NCBI RefSeq assembly: GCF_902459465.1
Contig: NC_047065.1
Location: 18,618,204 to 18,682,203 of the forward strand
DNA: 64,000 nucleotides
Origin: Asterias rubens
Taxonomy: Eukaryota > Echinodermata > Asteroidea > Forcipulatida > Asteriidae
Direction: 5' to 3'
Under the pieces are notes generated by a model. That model ran no database searches and was not told the origin of the DNA. It saw only the letters and a program-made list of their open reading frames with translations. Of this stretch, positions 10,371 to 22,947 are shown in pieces; the stretch's first letter is position 1, and the number at the start of each line of letters is the position of its first letter. A program made the position numbers and the translations under genes.

Positions 10371-12960
10371 TGATTTAGCGCACTTAGAAAACTGGGTTGT
10401 TGTTAAAATTGCCACCATATGTGTTGATGATACCGAAGAGGAGAGCCAACATTAACATCATAATGTTAAAATACTCAGTACCAAAACATTAATAACAACG
10501 GGGCTAGAAATCATGATGTTAATTTTGATTGCCGCCTCGTTATAATGTGACAATTACGCGTTGTAAAATTTAACACCCTAGCTGCGCAGTCTTTCTGGAG
10601 AGCTGAATTACTCTGTGGGATTGAAACTTCAGGCCATCCATGAAGGACATTTTCCTCCATGGGCTGTCTAGCTATTTTCCACCCATTTTTTGGTTGGTTA
10701 ACAGTTTGCAACAGCTAATTCTGTATTCCTAAAGTAATTGTGTTATCAGACAGTGGGTAATGGGCGTAGTTGGTAACCAGTACCCCAGTGATAATCAGTC
10801 AATATTGACTGTACTGCAGTAGTAAATATTGACTGCTTAGCATTGTACCGGGGTACCCGTTTTGACTATGGTAAAAATTCCTAACTGAGAGTTAGGACGG
10901 GACGAGTAACTCGTCCTAACTCGTTGTGAAACCCCAAAGGTCTTGCTGAACATATTTAGCTGCACCATGGCTGCACCAACGCCTTCTCGTAATTACTGGC
11001 GGCCTATGTATACAGTCAAGTAGAAATGTAATGAATCGTGATTCACTATCTAAGAAAATCGCTCCACGGAATGAAAACTGTAAGGAAACTCAGTCTGCAG
11101 CACTCTCGTCAGGAGACATCATTGTGTTTTTTTAAAGGGGTTGATGCTCGCTCTGCCCCTCATTGTGATATTTCTTGCCAATTATCCAATGCATCAACGG
11201 TTCTTTTTTTCACAAACAGTCAAACAAGCTTCAGATCTATTTTATTGTATCTTTCTCGTTTTTATCACATCAATCACGTCTGAGAACTATATAAACCTTT
11301 CAACCTGGCGGAAAAAAAACATGATGTCACCTTTTCTTTTCAAAGGTTGAGTTATTTCTTCCTCCATGGTTACTTGTTGCCATCGATTCAACAAAGATCG
11401 TGGTAGGAGTACTGCGTTGGTTTATTCACGATTGTATCTATTCAATTTAAGCAACACTGTTTCAATAGACTACGAGTTCGACCGCTCGATCGAGTGTTTA
11501 TTGGGCCCATGTCATCTTCTTGAAACTCAGATTCCTAGTTCATCCATGGAGGAAGGTTCATCGAAAACAAAATGTTGATGGTGAGGATGACCAATGCCTG
11601 ATACTTCACGTAGGCAACGAGTCGATTGCCTCCATGCTCCCTCGCTATTGCCTCGGTGCCCTTCAAGTGGAAATTTACAAGTTTTCTCATAGGGTTCCCT
11701 TTACCAAGGATAACAGTCTTTGGTGCCCTTGCCCTCTTAGAAACGAAGCATACAGGCTGTGATACTGGTGCAAAATAACACTTTGGTGCAGGACAATTAG
11801 CGTCCATGCCTGAAACGTCCCTGCTGTGTTGATGGCTTGTGAAAAAGACCTCAAACGAGAGACATTGATTTATTTTGCTTTAAAACCTTAATAAACTACA
11901 GGGGAGGTCGACTGGGTACCCTTTTAATACATTTTGGAAACTGAGGGTTGAGAACAATTATTTTCAAGCCCCACATGAAATGTATAGCAGCGTTCTTTGG
12001 TGATTTGGTTAAAATTGTGCAGTACTTTAAACTAAGGCGGACTGCTACAAGTCTAACATGTCGCTCTATTAAAGGCCTGCAGTTATTTCCGATAAGCTCA
12101 AAGCATAATGGAACTTTACATTCCCTACGGGTCAGCATCAAAGTTTACATACTAAGGGACTATTAGTTATTCTGACGCACCCCATAGTGGGAAAATGACT
12201 TATAAAATAAACAGCATGCCTACATCTGTATATTATATACGTCGCCACATGGTAACACAATTTGTCTTGTGAATTCGAGGTTAAACATACTAAAGTTCCC
12301 CTGCTGAAAGATGGATCGACTCAGAATGCATGGAGTGAACGGATTGGGAGTATAGACTTGATGTCAAGTATGAGATTGCAGTAATTCCTCTGCACTCAGC
12401 CACGAAAAACGCTTCCACATAGAGCCATCATGCGCCCCAATTCGCAGGCTTATGAAGGAGGTTAATCTACAAGAGGGCGCTATTTCATGCAATAATATTT
12501 GGCTATCGGGTAGACCAGATAGACTAAAAGCCCCGGCCGCAGACTTGTACCAAGTCTAGAGTATTTTGAACGTACTTGCCACATTTCGAAGTTGGAATCG
12601 GAGCTAGTCGGACGATAGATAGAAAGGGGTGACAGTCGGACCCGTCTTCGACTCGTGAAAGTTGACGCGCTGTCTTTTTATTTTGTTCGTTGACGATGTG
12701 AGCTCAATGGAATTATTTTCCCATGGTAACTGAGTGGTAAGTCAAGCAGTTGTTATGAAATCTTTGTGAGGAAGTTCGTGTGAATGTTCGCAATTTATCA
12801 AGGACTCACCAACCGCGTAAAACCGTGGGTTGCCAACCTTCAACGCCGTGAAATCTTGCTCCATTCGAAAGTGATTAGGCCACGCTTAGCTAGAGACTGA
12901 GCTAGACTGCAAACCATGTACTCAAAACTTCAGAGGCCGTTTGGCGGCAGCGCACTTTCT
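10371..12960. other. Intergenic, no gene recognised
   Basis: The stretch holds short dyads, for example at 10785-10845 and an AGACTTGTACCAAGTCT palindrome near 12541, and an interspersed repeat at 11607. Open stretches at 10511, 11038, 11535 and 11896 lack coding features. Confidence 0.5.
11607..11770 (+). repeat. Interspersed repeat family L, copy 1
   Basis: The words GATTGCCTCCATGC, TGCCCTT and AACGAAGCATACAGGC recur in the same order at about 31912-32060 and 52921-53190. This marks a dispersed family of about 160 bp. Confidence 0.7.
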
Positions 12961-13260
12961 TTGAAGGCACTGGACACGTTTGGTAATTGCCACGACCATT
13001 ATTCTCACGTGGTGTATCCCAACATATGCATAAAATAACAAACCTGTTTTGGGCTCAATATTGGTCATTGAAGTTGCAAGAAAATAATGACAGAAAAAAC
13101 AAACACCCTAGTTGCATTACATTGTGTGCAATTAGTTGCATAATAAAGGCTTCAACTGAAACATTTTATTTTTGGAGTGAGAAATTACATCTTTCCCAAA
13201 AGCTATATACATTACTTCAGAGGGAGCCGTTTCACACCATGTTTAACCATGGTTTAACCA
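12961..13260. mobile_element. Foldback family A, copy 3 (truncated)
   Basis: It starts GAAGGCACTGGACACGTTTG and includes ATATGCATAAAATAACAAAC and CAGAGGGAGCCGTTTCACAC. The right terminal portion is missing. Confidence 0.82.
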
Positions 13261-13656
13261 ATAGCCCAACAGTAAATTTTGTACAGGCCAATAAGTGTCT
13301 CAGTGCATTGGGAAACACTTTGCGCTTAGGGTGACAAACAAATAATTATTGCCGCTGCCAGCCTTAAACTTGTCACCTTTTCGAGTCAAGCATTAGCGAC
13401 AACATACCAAATTTAACAAAGTATGACATGGTTCATGAAAGGTCTGGTGATCAGCAATACATTGCGTGATAATCCCAAGAGCATTCCTTTTGCGGCGCCA
13501 AGCGGAATTCCTGTATTGCTACTATTTCCGAATCCTAGCTCCTCGTGTTTTCTTTTATCACCATCAGCTTTTATCTCAAACAAAACATGAATTTATCATG
13601 ATCGAATGGAGTTGACCAATATAGGCCAAGGTTTAACCATAGCCCAAGGTTTCCTG

Positions 13657-14030
13657 CCACCTTTTATGTTCGAGGAATCATTTTTGACCTACACAACTTT
13701 ATGCAGAAGACTGCTGGCGGCAACTTTGTTGTTTAGTCTTATTGTCTCTTTTGTTAAAATTTATGGGCTGCAAAGTTTTTCAAGCCACCTTTTAATATTC
13801 GAGGAATCATTTTTGACCTACACAACTTTACGTATAGAAGCGGACTGCTGGCTGCAACTTGTCGTTAAGTCTGATTGTCTCTTTTGTATTGCTGTGTGCC
13901 ACTCAAAGAGACAATTTATGGGCTGCAAATATTGTTCAAGCCACCTTTTAATATTAGAGGAATCACTTTTGACCTACATAATTTTACGACTGCTGGCGGC
14001 AACATCCATTGTTGTTAGTCGTGTTGTCAA
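13657..14030. repeat. Three tandem copies of a 128-156 bp unit
   Basis: Copies start at 13657, 13785 and 13941 with CCACCTTTTAATATT or a close variant. Each includes GAGGAATCATTTTTGACCTA and CTGCTGGCGGCAAC. The middle copy has about 30 bp extra. A 198-codon open frame (13606-14202) crosses the array, but it changes phase relative to the unit and shows no domain. Confidence 0.85.
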
Positions 14031-14692
14031 AAATGATTGCTATTATAAACCTCCGACAAAAGCATGGTTTGTGGAATTCAAACTCTGTGTTTGGATCAGC
14101 TGTATTGGTAAGAGATCAAATCAGAGGTTCCCATGGTTTGGCAAGAGTGCCAATGGTTTGGTTTTAGAGTTTGAGTACACACAAACATTAACTTCCCTGT
14201 AGTTAAAGTTATTTTTGTTGGATCACCAGTTCCACTGCGTAAACTTAATGCATTGATCGAGGGTTACCAAGTTAAGCCCAATTGGGTAACCTAGTTACCC
14301 AATTGGGTAACCTAGTTAATACCCCGGTTCAGCCCACTCAGATAACCCAGTATAGGGTGAGCTTGATGCAGAGGGACCCGGCGTATGTCGTCGGCGTGTT
14401 GATTTACGTATACTCACTAACTTGAGCCCACCAATAATTATAACCTGCACTAATGTAAAGAAGTAGTATGACTAAATTATGTATATATACGTACACAGGC
14501 TATTATCCAAGTTAGTATAGCCATGGAGGAAAAATGAATGATCTAATTTTTCCTCTATTGTATAAAATAGCTTATAATTATGGCGTTGAGTTAATTGGGA
14601 CAGCCTTTAATGTCTATGCCTTTTACAGTCACAACCTCGAAATCCCAAACTCAACCCCTTTGTATCCACACATGGGCTAAATCATAGACCTT

Positions 14693-14837
14693 TTCGTAAA
14701 TACCCATTGCGCAAGCGCTAACTCATGAATGAGGTGCATGCTGGTCTAGATAGCGATCAAACCTGATCGCCAGCATGCACCTACCTCATTCCGCACCTAA
14801 AGCGCGGGCATACGAGTATTTGCGAACAAGTCTATGG
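14693..14837. mobile_element. Foldback family I
   Basis: CATAGACC...GTAAATACCC...GTGCATGCTGG is mirrored by CCAGCATGCAC...GAGTATTTGC...GTCTATG, leaving a loop of about 24 bp. It lies 20 bp from the start of a family B element. Confidence 0.85.
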
Positions 14838-14857
14838 GAAGGGTGGGTTTCAATTAA

Positions 14858-15210
14858 AAGGAACACGTTGCCTAGGATCGGACGAGTTGGTCTATAAAAA
14901 GCGTTTAAAACCGTTTGTTATTAAATGTATTTGGTTAGAAATTATGTTGTAAAAGTAGAATATAATGATCCACACAAGTATCACTAAAAATTGCACGGTT
15001 TTCTTTTTACGTCGCGAACTATCACGGTCGGCCATTTATGGGAGTCAAAATGGCCGACCGTGTTATTGGACGAGATAACAAAAAACCACGCAGTTTCGAG
15101 GCATATTTGTGTAGATCATTGTATTCTACTTTGTTATGCATTTTATAACAAACGGTCACAAAACGCTTTTCAAAGACCAACTCGACCGATCCAAGACGAC
15201 GTGTTCCTTG
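14858..15210. mobile_element. Foldback family B, copy 2
   Basis: Both tips are present (AAGGAACACGTTGCC on the left, ACGACGTGTTCCTT on the right). The central inverted copies of CACGGTCGGCCATTTATGG meet at about 15026-15064. The arms are complete but diverged. Confidence 0.88.
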
Positions 15211-16041
15211 AAGTCCCCCTTACCGCCCATCGTGTGTCATTCGGGCACCGGGACCACGCCTAAACACAGTCCAGACATGGTGAGAGCTTCAGACTATGAA
15301 CTTTTGCCTCCGAGTCCGCGCTCAGACCAGACGTAAAGAAGAGGAAGGAAAGGCTTATGCTTTGTGCCAGAGTTTTACATTAATCCAGTATGTCACGACA
15401 TGGACACGAGATGTATACACAGCATGCACAGTGTATGGTGTGATAGTTCATCACACAGGCTGAGACACAGACAGGATGGACGTGCACCATCGATATGAAA
15501 GTATAAACCAGAGTTTATACCTTAAACTGGGCTAAATCGTGGGCTAAAATAGAGACCCCATCCGCCGAAAGTATTTCACTTGGGTACACAACAGCACACA
15601 GCAAGCGGTTGTGAAAAACACACTGTGTCAGAGAATACATGTATCGTGGTACACTTTCGTCACCCACACAATGTGAAAGACGATCACAAACAACTACCAC
15701 TTCGTTTACACAACTGCAATAGAAGACAAATTGCATTAACTCTTTTCAATTTGGACAAACAAACCTATTATTTCAACGAACAAAAAACCTGAAAGCAGTC
15801 GTTCACCTTTGGAACCACCTTTGGGAAAAACACGCGGCAACTCTATACCTTCTATTTATAAGCGGTTGGCTGAAATCCAACCCTTTTTCCAAGTTTGTCT
15901 GGAGGACTGTATACATAATTAACATTACGGGTTTTGAGGTGTTAAAGATGCTAGGTCCAACTTTTTGTTTTAATACCATGCAGTATAGGACTCTTCCTCT
16001 TTGCTGTATACACAGATACAGGGTCCTAAAATTAGGGCCCG
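15211..16041. other. Intergenic, no gene recognised
   Basis: Open stretches on both strands at 15515-15792 and 15803-16057 have no domain, signal or splice evidence. The sequence near 15890-16030 has a partial echo at 16495-16560 (CTGGAGGACTGTA and GGTGTTAAAG), so part of it is repetitive. Confidence 0.45.
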
Positions 16042-16148
16042 TTTCTGGGGCGAACATTGTTCAAAGCTTCATAATTCAAATCTTACCTGCAAGACGCTAG
16101 AGGTGACATTTGATTTATGAAGCTTTGACAATTTTCTGCCCCAGAAAT
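16042..16148. mobile_element. Foldback family J
   Basis: TTTCTGGGGC...TTCAAAGCTTCATAA on the left is matched by TTATGAAGCTTTGACAA...GCCCCAGAAA on the right. The loop is about 40 bp. Confidence 0.85.
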
Positions 16149-17104
16149 GCATGGACCATGATAGCCAGTACGCCACTGTTAGTATAGTACGAAAGTGTAT
16201 AAGGCCGCCAGGGTTAATACCAGATTAGTTTTTTGTTTAGGGTGGAGCAAACTTCTATACCAAGCTTCCATTCGAGGTTTATATGTAGACTTGATGACAA
16301 GTCGTTTGGCGCTGCATATTTGTTTGCAACAGTCACGATTATACATTCATGCAACGGTCGGGTAGGGATCGAGGATGAATGTACGGTCCCCGTAGCTGCA
16401 CCGCGCTTAACAATATTACCGACTTGATTTCAAGACTAGGTTTATAGGCACTGGACACCTTTGGTAACTTACAAACATCATAATTATTCTCACTTGGTGT
16501 AACAAAACTTGTCTGTGGAGGACTGTACATATCAACATACGGGTTCTGCAGGTGTTAAAGTTCCAGTTCTGTCACATTGACCCATAATTCAAATGGGTAA
16601 TTTTGACACGGATTTCGGTTTAAATTAGTCAGGCCCCAAGGTACGAGACTATGGCCCAATGTCATAAAGCTGTTTAGCAGGAAATCCTACTGCTTGACAA
16701 ATTTCGTTGCTAAGCAAAAACTGAGTGCACCGATCAGAACAATGTAAATTTAATGTATTTTTGGCTATTTTGAGCCTTTTCCTTCCCCTTTTCGGGATGG
16801 TGGTGGCGGGGGGGGGGGGGAGTCGGAGAGGGGGGCACTTTCTCCATCTTGGCCCAGTCAAGCACCCCTTTGATCCATGAATCATCTGTGCAAAGTCTCT
16901 GGGGGGTAACACGATATCAATTATACACTTCCCATTCCACTTAACTGTCTTTAGAGTGGTGTGAACCTATTCCTGTTGAGCAGGATAACGGTCAACGATA
17001 CAAGACGAATGAATAAATGAATAGTGGCAGCATGCAGTTCTTTTTTGTATTTCATATTCAAGCGCCATCTTGGTTATGTTCCCTATATCCAACTGTATAT
17101 GCCC
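16149..17104. other. Intergenic with small repeat pieces
   Basis: A piece of family A lies at 16447-16505 (GGCACTGGACACCTTTGGTA). A run of about 13 G lies near 16809. No gene is supported. Confidence 0.5.
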
Positions 17105-17290
17105 TAGTAGTGGTAACATTTATCGTACAAAAAGGAACCAGAATAAGCCCTTCCAGTCTCGGTTTGGTTACATTGTTTTGAATGGGAGAAAATCAAGATG
17201 GCCGCCCCATGATATATGTCTGTCTATGCCCAAACCTTTTAAATGCGACGTCTCAGACGCGAGTTTTGCCCACAATTGCGTTGGCCTTCA
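17105..17290 (+). repeat. Interspersed repeat family M, copy 1
   Basis: GTACAAAAAGGAACCAG, CTCGGTTTGGTTACATTGTT and a later GATGGCCG recur with the same spacing at 34068-34200. The function is unknown. Confidence 0.65.
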
Positions 17291-19657
17291 CACATAACTT
17301 ATCATAATGGGCCTACTGCAATTATTGGCTTTCATTAAAACGGCGCGAATTACAAACATGAAAACTAAGGAAACTGATATCTATTTTACATTGATTACCT
17401 ACCGTGTCTAAGACTGCTTTCCGTGTTTGAATAGCCCTGGTGCAAGACGTTGTTGTTAATTATAATGCAACGTGTGTTGTGTTGAGTATTATGCCCGTTA
17501 TATACGGATTTACTAACGACGTATTGAGCCAAGACTAATGTTGGTACCAGCTGCATTTGTGTATTTGTTCAAGCTTATCCTGACTCATGTTAAAAATTAA
17601 CAATTAATGTTCGTCGTCTGTCACTCTGTTATTTACATCATTTTCCCCCAACGTTCCCGACCCCTGTCTGTCCCAAAAGACGCATTGGATCTTTGGTATC
17701 TTGAAAAAATATGTGTATAATCGCTTCAGCTGTTATTGAGCACTCGGTCGGTCCATTTAACAGTTAGTATAAATGATATTCCTGTTTGATATGTAGAAGA
17801 AAGAAACTCAGATAATTGCTGTTCAAATAGTTTCGATTATGTCATGCTGTGGGTGTCATCACACCCGAATATAGAACCTCGATATGTGTTTCGTATGATC
17901 TGAGTTTGAGCCGTATTTTCAGTCAGAGTAAAATTTCGAAAGAAAGGTGAGTTTTGAACATGCAGAGCGACTATGTATTGTTCTGGTCTTTGTTTCCAAG
18001 GAAAGCACTAATAAACACACCAGCAATATTGGATATAATTGGCAATATAATTATTGCCGATGTTTGGAAGTTATGGTATTTGTATTATTTGAACTATGAG
18101 ATTTCGCCTATTTTTATGCCAATTTGTGACTTTAAATAGTGCAAAGCTCAATATTCGGCTGTACGGGCTTGATTGGGTAAAAGTTTGGCACGTCATCGGA
18201 AACTAATCTTGAATATGCAAATAGGACGAGTCTATACTCAGCCCCTTGGTGTATACCATGCTCGTTGTGGCAGAGGGTGTTCCAAATGATGTACTCTCTA
18301 ATACAACCAAACCACACTCTAAACTCCCCTTACGGAATTAATGGGACTCAAATAACACAATGAAGACACGGAGGGGTGGGGGGGGGGGGTACCATGCCAC
18401 AATTTCAGCACTAAATATATCAGCGGTGTCCGAACAGATTTCAAAATGTGAAAGCTATCAACATTACACGTTCAAGTCCATAGTGTTATTACCCCTGTGG
18501 GTAATAGGCAGCTTCAAGCTTCCATTGTCAGTTGGTCCATTAAATACATGATATATACCACCTGCGCTATAAATCTTCCCCAGTAAAAATAAACCGGTCA
18601 AATTCCAGTCCACTTAAACAAAACATATAGGAAGACGTGGGCCGTGAACTTCCATCGAAACGTCTTGTTGTGTCTGCCATGTTGTACCGATCAGAACGAG
18701 CGTTTATGTCAACATGGACATCGGCTTGCCCAGGCCAACAAACCTGAATGTGAGCTTAGTCAAAAGGGGGTAACCAAAACAAAGAATTAGTATTATCGAC
18801 AAATAATCAAGGTTTTTACAGAAGCTTTCAATTTGGGTTCTGAAAACTCACCATAGCAGTTCATAAACCTAATGCCAATTTGCCAGGTAAAATTACCGTC
18901 AGAATTACTGTCAAAGTTAAGGAAACGGCATATGAAACCTGTTTTTGATACTGTTTTTTTTTTTTTTTTTTTGCAATTCCTGACATAAATATACACGTCC
19001 GTTTATAAATTTAAACGTTGCTTTCAAACAAAATGGACCATCCAAGTTTGATGAAATCTAATTAAAACTATGTGAAGCGAAATGAACTAAATACTGAAGA
19101 AAAAAACTCGGGTGCTAAAATTAACGCTATTGGTGTTGTTATGTACAAATAAAAGAATACAAATTAATTTACATAATGGTGTTAAAATAACACTGATTTT
19201 TTGCGAAACAAACCCACCACAATTACATTGATGTCCTAATGTTAGTATTCATTCTCCCTTTCGTTACCGATTTGTGTTTTAACAAAAGTCACATCTAAGT
19301 TTAACATCCCAGTTTTTGCAGGGTGCACAACATAAGTCTTCGAAACTCCAAATGCAAGTCTCCCCTTTAAGAAATTGCCCTTTTCCACAGACAAGAGAAA
19401 AAAAACAGGACGTATTTCTATTCTGAGCTATAGGAACTAAGCACGTGTATCCTACTTTAAAATAGGGTGGACATTTTAGAAAATGATAAGCGGTTGGGTT
19501 GGCTGTATCCCGTTTCCAGACCATTTATGGAGAACCGGCGCCGCGTACACGCGGTGCTCCAGAGTTCAAATTGTAGAAAAGCCAAGTGTTTTAAATCAAA
19601 CCACAGCGGGGCTTGTCATTATTAAATGTTGGTGTTAAATTTTATATGGGTTCATAA
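17291..19657. other. Intergenic, no gene recognised
   Basis: It holds a G tract at about 18378 and a run of about 20 T near 18953. Short open stretches (17954-18139, 18132-18317, 19279-19524) are not supported by anything else. Confidence 0.5.
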
Positions 19658-20125
19658 CATTTTTACAAGTGAAAAATGTGACTGCACATATTTCACCAGT
19701 TGGTCTTGAATGTAATGGCCCATTAAGGAACATGTGCGGTCTTGAGCGCAAAAGTTGTTGGAAGTAGGGGGCCTAATGTTAAGGGATAAGGTGTTTTTAA
19801 AATAGTTTATATATATGGATTTTAAACATTTTTACAAGTGAAAAATGTGACTGCACATATTTCACCAGTTGGTCTTGAATGTAATGGCCCATTAAGGAAC
19901 ATGTGCGGTCTTGAGTGCAAGAGTTGTTGGAAAGTTGTACCCTTGAAAGCTGAATGTTCATGGTGAAGTGTTTCCCCAAATATTTGTTGGTATGTGTTCC
20001 AGTTCAGAGCATTTTTCAAGTAAAAAAATGTGACCGAACATTATTATTTTACCAGTTGATCTTGAATTTATTGGGCTATTATGAGGGCAAATGTGCGGTA
20101 TTTGAGCTCAAAGGTTGTTGGAATA
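19658..20125 (+). repeat. Three tandem copies of a 169-183 bp unit
   Basis: Copies start at 19658, 19827 and 20010. Copies 1 and 2 are nearly identical over about 105 bp (GTGAAAAATGTGACTGCACA through GGTCTTGAG), while copy 3 has diverged. A family A end fragment follows at about 20190-20290. Confidence 0.85.
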
Positions 20126-20483
20126 ACATACTCGTGAGAGCTATTAAGGTTTGGCGTGATTTACTGAAATTCAAATTGGTTTTTAGAGCTAAAAATTTTC
20201 ACAAGTTTATTATTTGATGCATATGTTGAGATACACCAAGTGACAAGACGCATGGTCTTTGTCAAATACCAATAGTATCCAGAGCCTTTAAAAAAAAATC
20301 TTTAAAATACTTGCGTGGTCTATAGTCATCATTGCCACTCGAATTGTTGTAACAAATTAACGTTGATTCTTTGTAATCGCAGGACCAAGGTCCATATTTC
20401 TGTGACCAGGATGTTATAAAAGTCGAAAGAAGGGATACTGAGGAGAATAGCGGCTTTCGTTCACAATAATTTATTCTGTAATA

Positions 20484-20964
20484 CTGAAAATCGGAGAGGA
20501 GAGAGTCTGTTAGAAAGGTGTCGTCTCTCGTGAACATATTTTGAAAGTCAGAGTCTCAATTTATTCATTCTCTGACTCGTAATTAATTAATATAAAACAT
20601 ACAATTCTGACATTAATTATTAAAGGAAATCTTACAATGAAAATGAATAGTTGACTGTACAATAAAAGAACTACGAGAACGCACTTTTGAATGTCGGCTT
20701 GAACAATTGCGTTCCCGCCAAAATAATGACAATGGCGGCATTGTTGCCGCCACACCTTAAACTAGAAATCCTTACGGAAATGCACATTAACAGCAGCCAA
20801 CCTTTAATAATTACTGCAACTTCTATTATTTTTAAGATATATAAATAAATGAAACAGTATAATATAAAAACGATGTGAATATATGGAGTTATATTTACCT
20901 GAAAATCAGAGAGGAGAGAGTCTGTTAGAAAGGTGTCGTCTCTCGTGAACATATTTTGAAAGTG
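20484..20964 (-). repeat. Two 66-bp direct repeats, 415 bp apart, with a splice-like edge
   Basis: Positions 20484-20549 and 20899-20964 are almost identical. On the minus strand each reads ATGTTCACGAGAGACG to CTCTCTGATTTTCAG. After the CAG, the copy at 20899 continues GTAAATATAAC (donor-like) and the copy at 20484 continues TATTACAG. Each copy opens an 18-codon frame from its ATG. Only the duplication itself is certain. Confidence 0.7.
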
Positions 20965-21384
20965 AGTGAAAGTGTGAACGTGAGCTTATGAGGGCGCAAG
21001 TGTAAACAGGTTGATTTGCATAAATAAACGTTTCTAAAACGAACTGAATTGGCGGATGGATTAAAAGTAAGGTAAGTAATACGTTTACATTGAAAGAAAA
21101 TAGTACATTTAAAGAAAAAATAAGAAAACTCTGTGGGGTGTCTTTATAACCGTCACATTTCTAAAAACACGTTTTTTAACTTCTGTAGAAAACCCCGTCG
21201 TGATTAAATTGTGTAACCATGGGCGTATATGTGATTCGCCCAAAATTGCACACACGTAAACATTGGTACAACTTCTAATGCCAAGTAAAAACCTTTTTTT
21301 CTGTGTTTCTCAATAACCCTCTCCTTGCTACATGCCCGAGTTTCCCCCATTGTTTTGCACGAATGCAGTCAACCTACCCCTAGT

Positions 21385-21890
21385 GTCGCATGCAATTATG
21401 TCCTCTATGCAATACTATCCGGAGGACATTTTTGCATATGGACATTAATGCATATGCAATAATGTGCGCCGGACGGTTTTGCACATGCAATCGTGTCCGC
21501 CCGGACGCTGCTGCATAATGCAATTGGCCCGCCCGGACACATTTGCATATGCAGTTGTTTCCGCCCCGTGCAAAACCGTCATTGCAGTAAATGAAACACC
21601 CTTGGTCGACGGAACACGTTCGGAAACGCCATTTTTACAAGCTAAGTGCATGAATGACATGGGAAATGTTCGGCCGTTGGGTATTCGCTGCAATCATAAA
21701 ATACGTGAATATTCATGCTGCATAAACGTAGGTTAAGTGCATGCACGCTCGCTTACGCACGCACATACACATGTTCAGTCATGTACTTGTCCACCGGACG
21801 GTTTTTGCATAGCCCCGGACATGATTGCATATGCAAAAGTGTCCGGAGCGAACAGTTTAGCATAGCGGACACAATTGCATCTGACACCGG
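21385..21890. repeat. Array of palindromic TTGCATATGCAA / GGACA sites
   Basis: Degenerate semi-palindromic units of about 25-30 bp alternate GGACA and TGTCC half-sites around TTGCATATGCAA cores. Clear units lie near 21395, 21430, 21450, 21485, 21515 and 21545, with a second cluster at 21795-21885. The core contains ATGCAAAT-like octamer half-sites, but no gene start is nearby. Confidence 0.75.
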
Positions 21891-22049
21891 CCGTGTTTTT
21901 TTTTGTATAACTCGACTAAGGCATACTCTCGTGAAAAATTGACCCAACTCCCCAAAAATCTGTTTTAAACCATCAACAAAATAATTATCTCAAACTCTAA
22001 ATCGACGAACCTTTTCAGAATTGAAAACATGAGTCTTCGAACCGGTGCT

Positions 22050-22432
22050 TAAAGGGAAGGTACACGTTTGGTAATTACTCATAACAAATATTAACTTAAA
22101 ACCTGACTTGGTAACGAGCATTGGAGAGATGTTGATAGTATAAACCATTGTGGGAAAATACTCCCTCTGAAGTAACGTAGTTTTTGAGAAAGAGGTAATT
22201 TCTCACTTAAATAATAAAAGACTTCTACTAGCTAACATTGTTTTATTCTTATCTGAAAGCACACAAATTCGTCCAACAAGGGTGTTTTTTCTTTCAGCAT
22301 TTTCTCGCAACATCGATGACCAATTGAGCCCAAATTTTCACAGGCTTGTTATTTAATGGTTATGATGAGATACTTCAAGTGAGAAGACTGGTCTTTGACA
22401 ATTACCAAACGTGTACCTTCCCTTTAAAGATA
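22050..22432. mobile_element. Foldback family A, copy 4 (full length)
   Basis: Tips are AAAGGGAAGGTACACGTTTG and the matching CAAACGTGTACCTTCCCTTT. The arms carry CTCCCTCTGAAGTAAC and GAGAAGACTGGTCTTTGACA. The length is about 380 bp. The tip wording GGGAAGGTACAC marks a subfamily distinct from GGCAGTGGACAC. Confidence 0.92.
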
Positions 22433-22947
22433 GATTCACGCACTGACATTCAAACATGCCCTGCGTTTGGCGAAAAGCCAGTTTTACATTTACGTGCATG
22501 AAAACGACCCATGGGGCATAATTTTTATAGCACATTTACTCAAGTCTGACTTCTGAACCTATAGCTCCCAGATGTAAACACTTTGTAAAAGTAAAGCTGT
22601 GATGTTTTCAGATCTACGTAAGCCAACACCCCCAGTTTAGCACAACTCTGTAAAGTTCAACCTAATGATCAAGTCTTTCTTTAAAAAACTGTTTTAAAGC
22701 TCACCCCCTGAACACAAAATATTAAACCGTTTTGTATTGTATACCTTTAGGTTTTTGAACCATTCGATTGTTTTAATCCTACATACGGATATACATGAAC
22801 AGAATAAGACTACATCTCCGTCCGAAAATTTCGTTTCAAAAGGCTTGGCCCAGTTATGTCCATCACACGTGAAGAGTAATCTGTAGTTGGAACACACACT
22901 CTCAGAAACGTTCATGCAAAAACATTCCTCATATTGAAATATTTGTT
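22433..22947. other. Short spacer between two family A elements
   Basis: A minus-strand open stretch, 22694-22963, contains five cysteines and a plausible-looking centre, but its start lies inside the neighbouring repeat. It is not recognised as any domain and is left unassigned. Confidence 0.4.
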
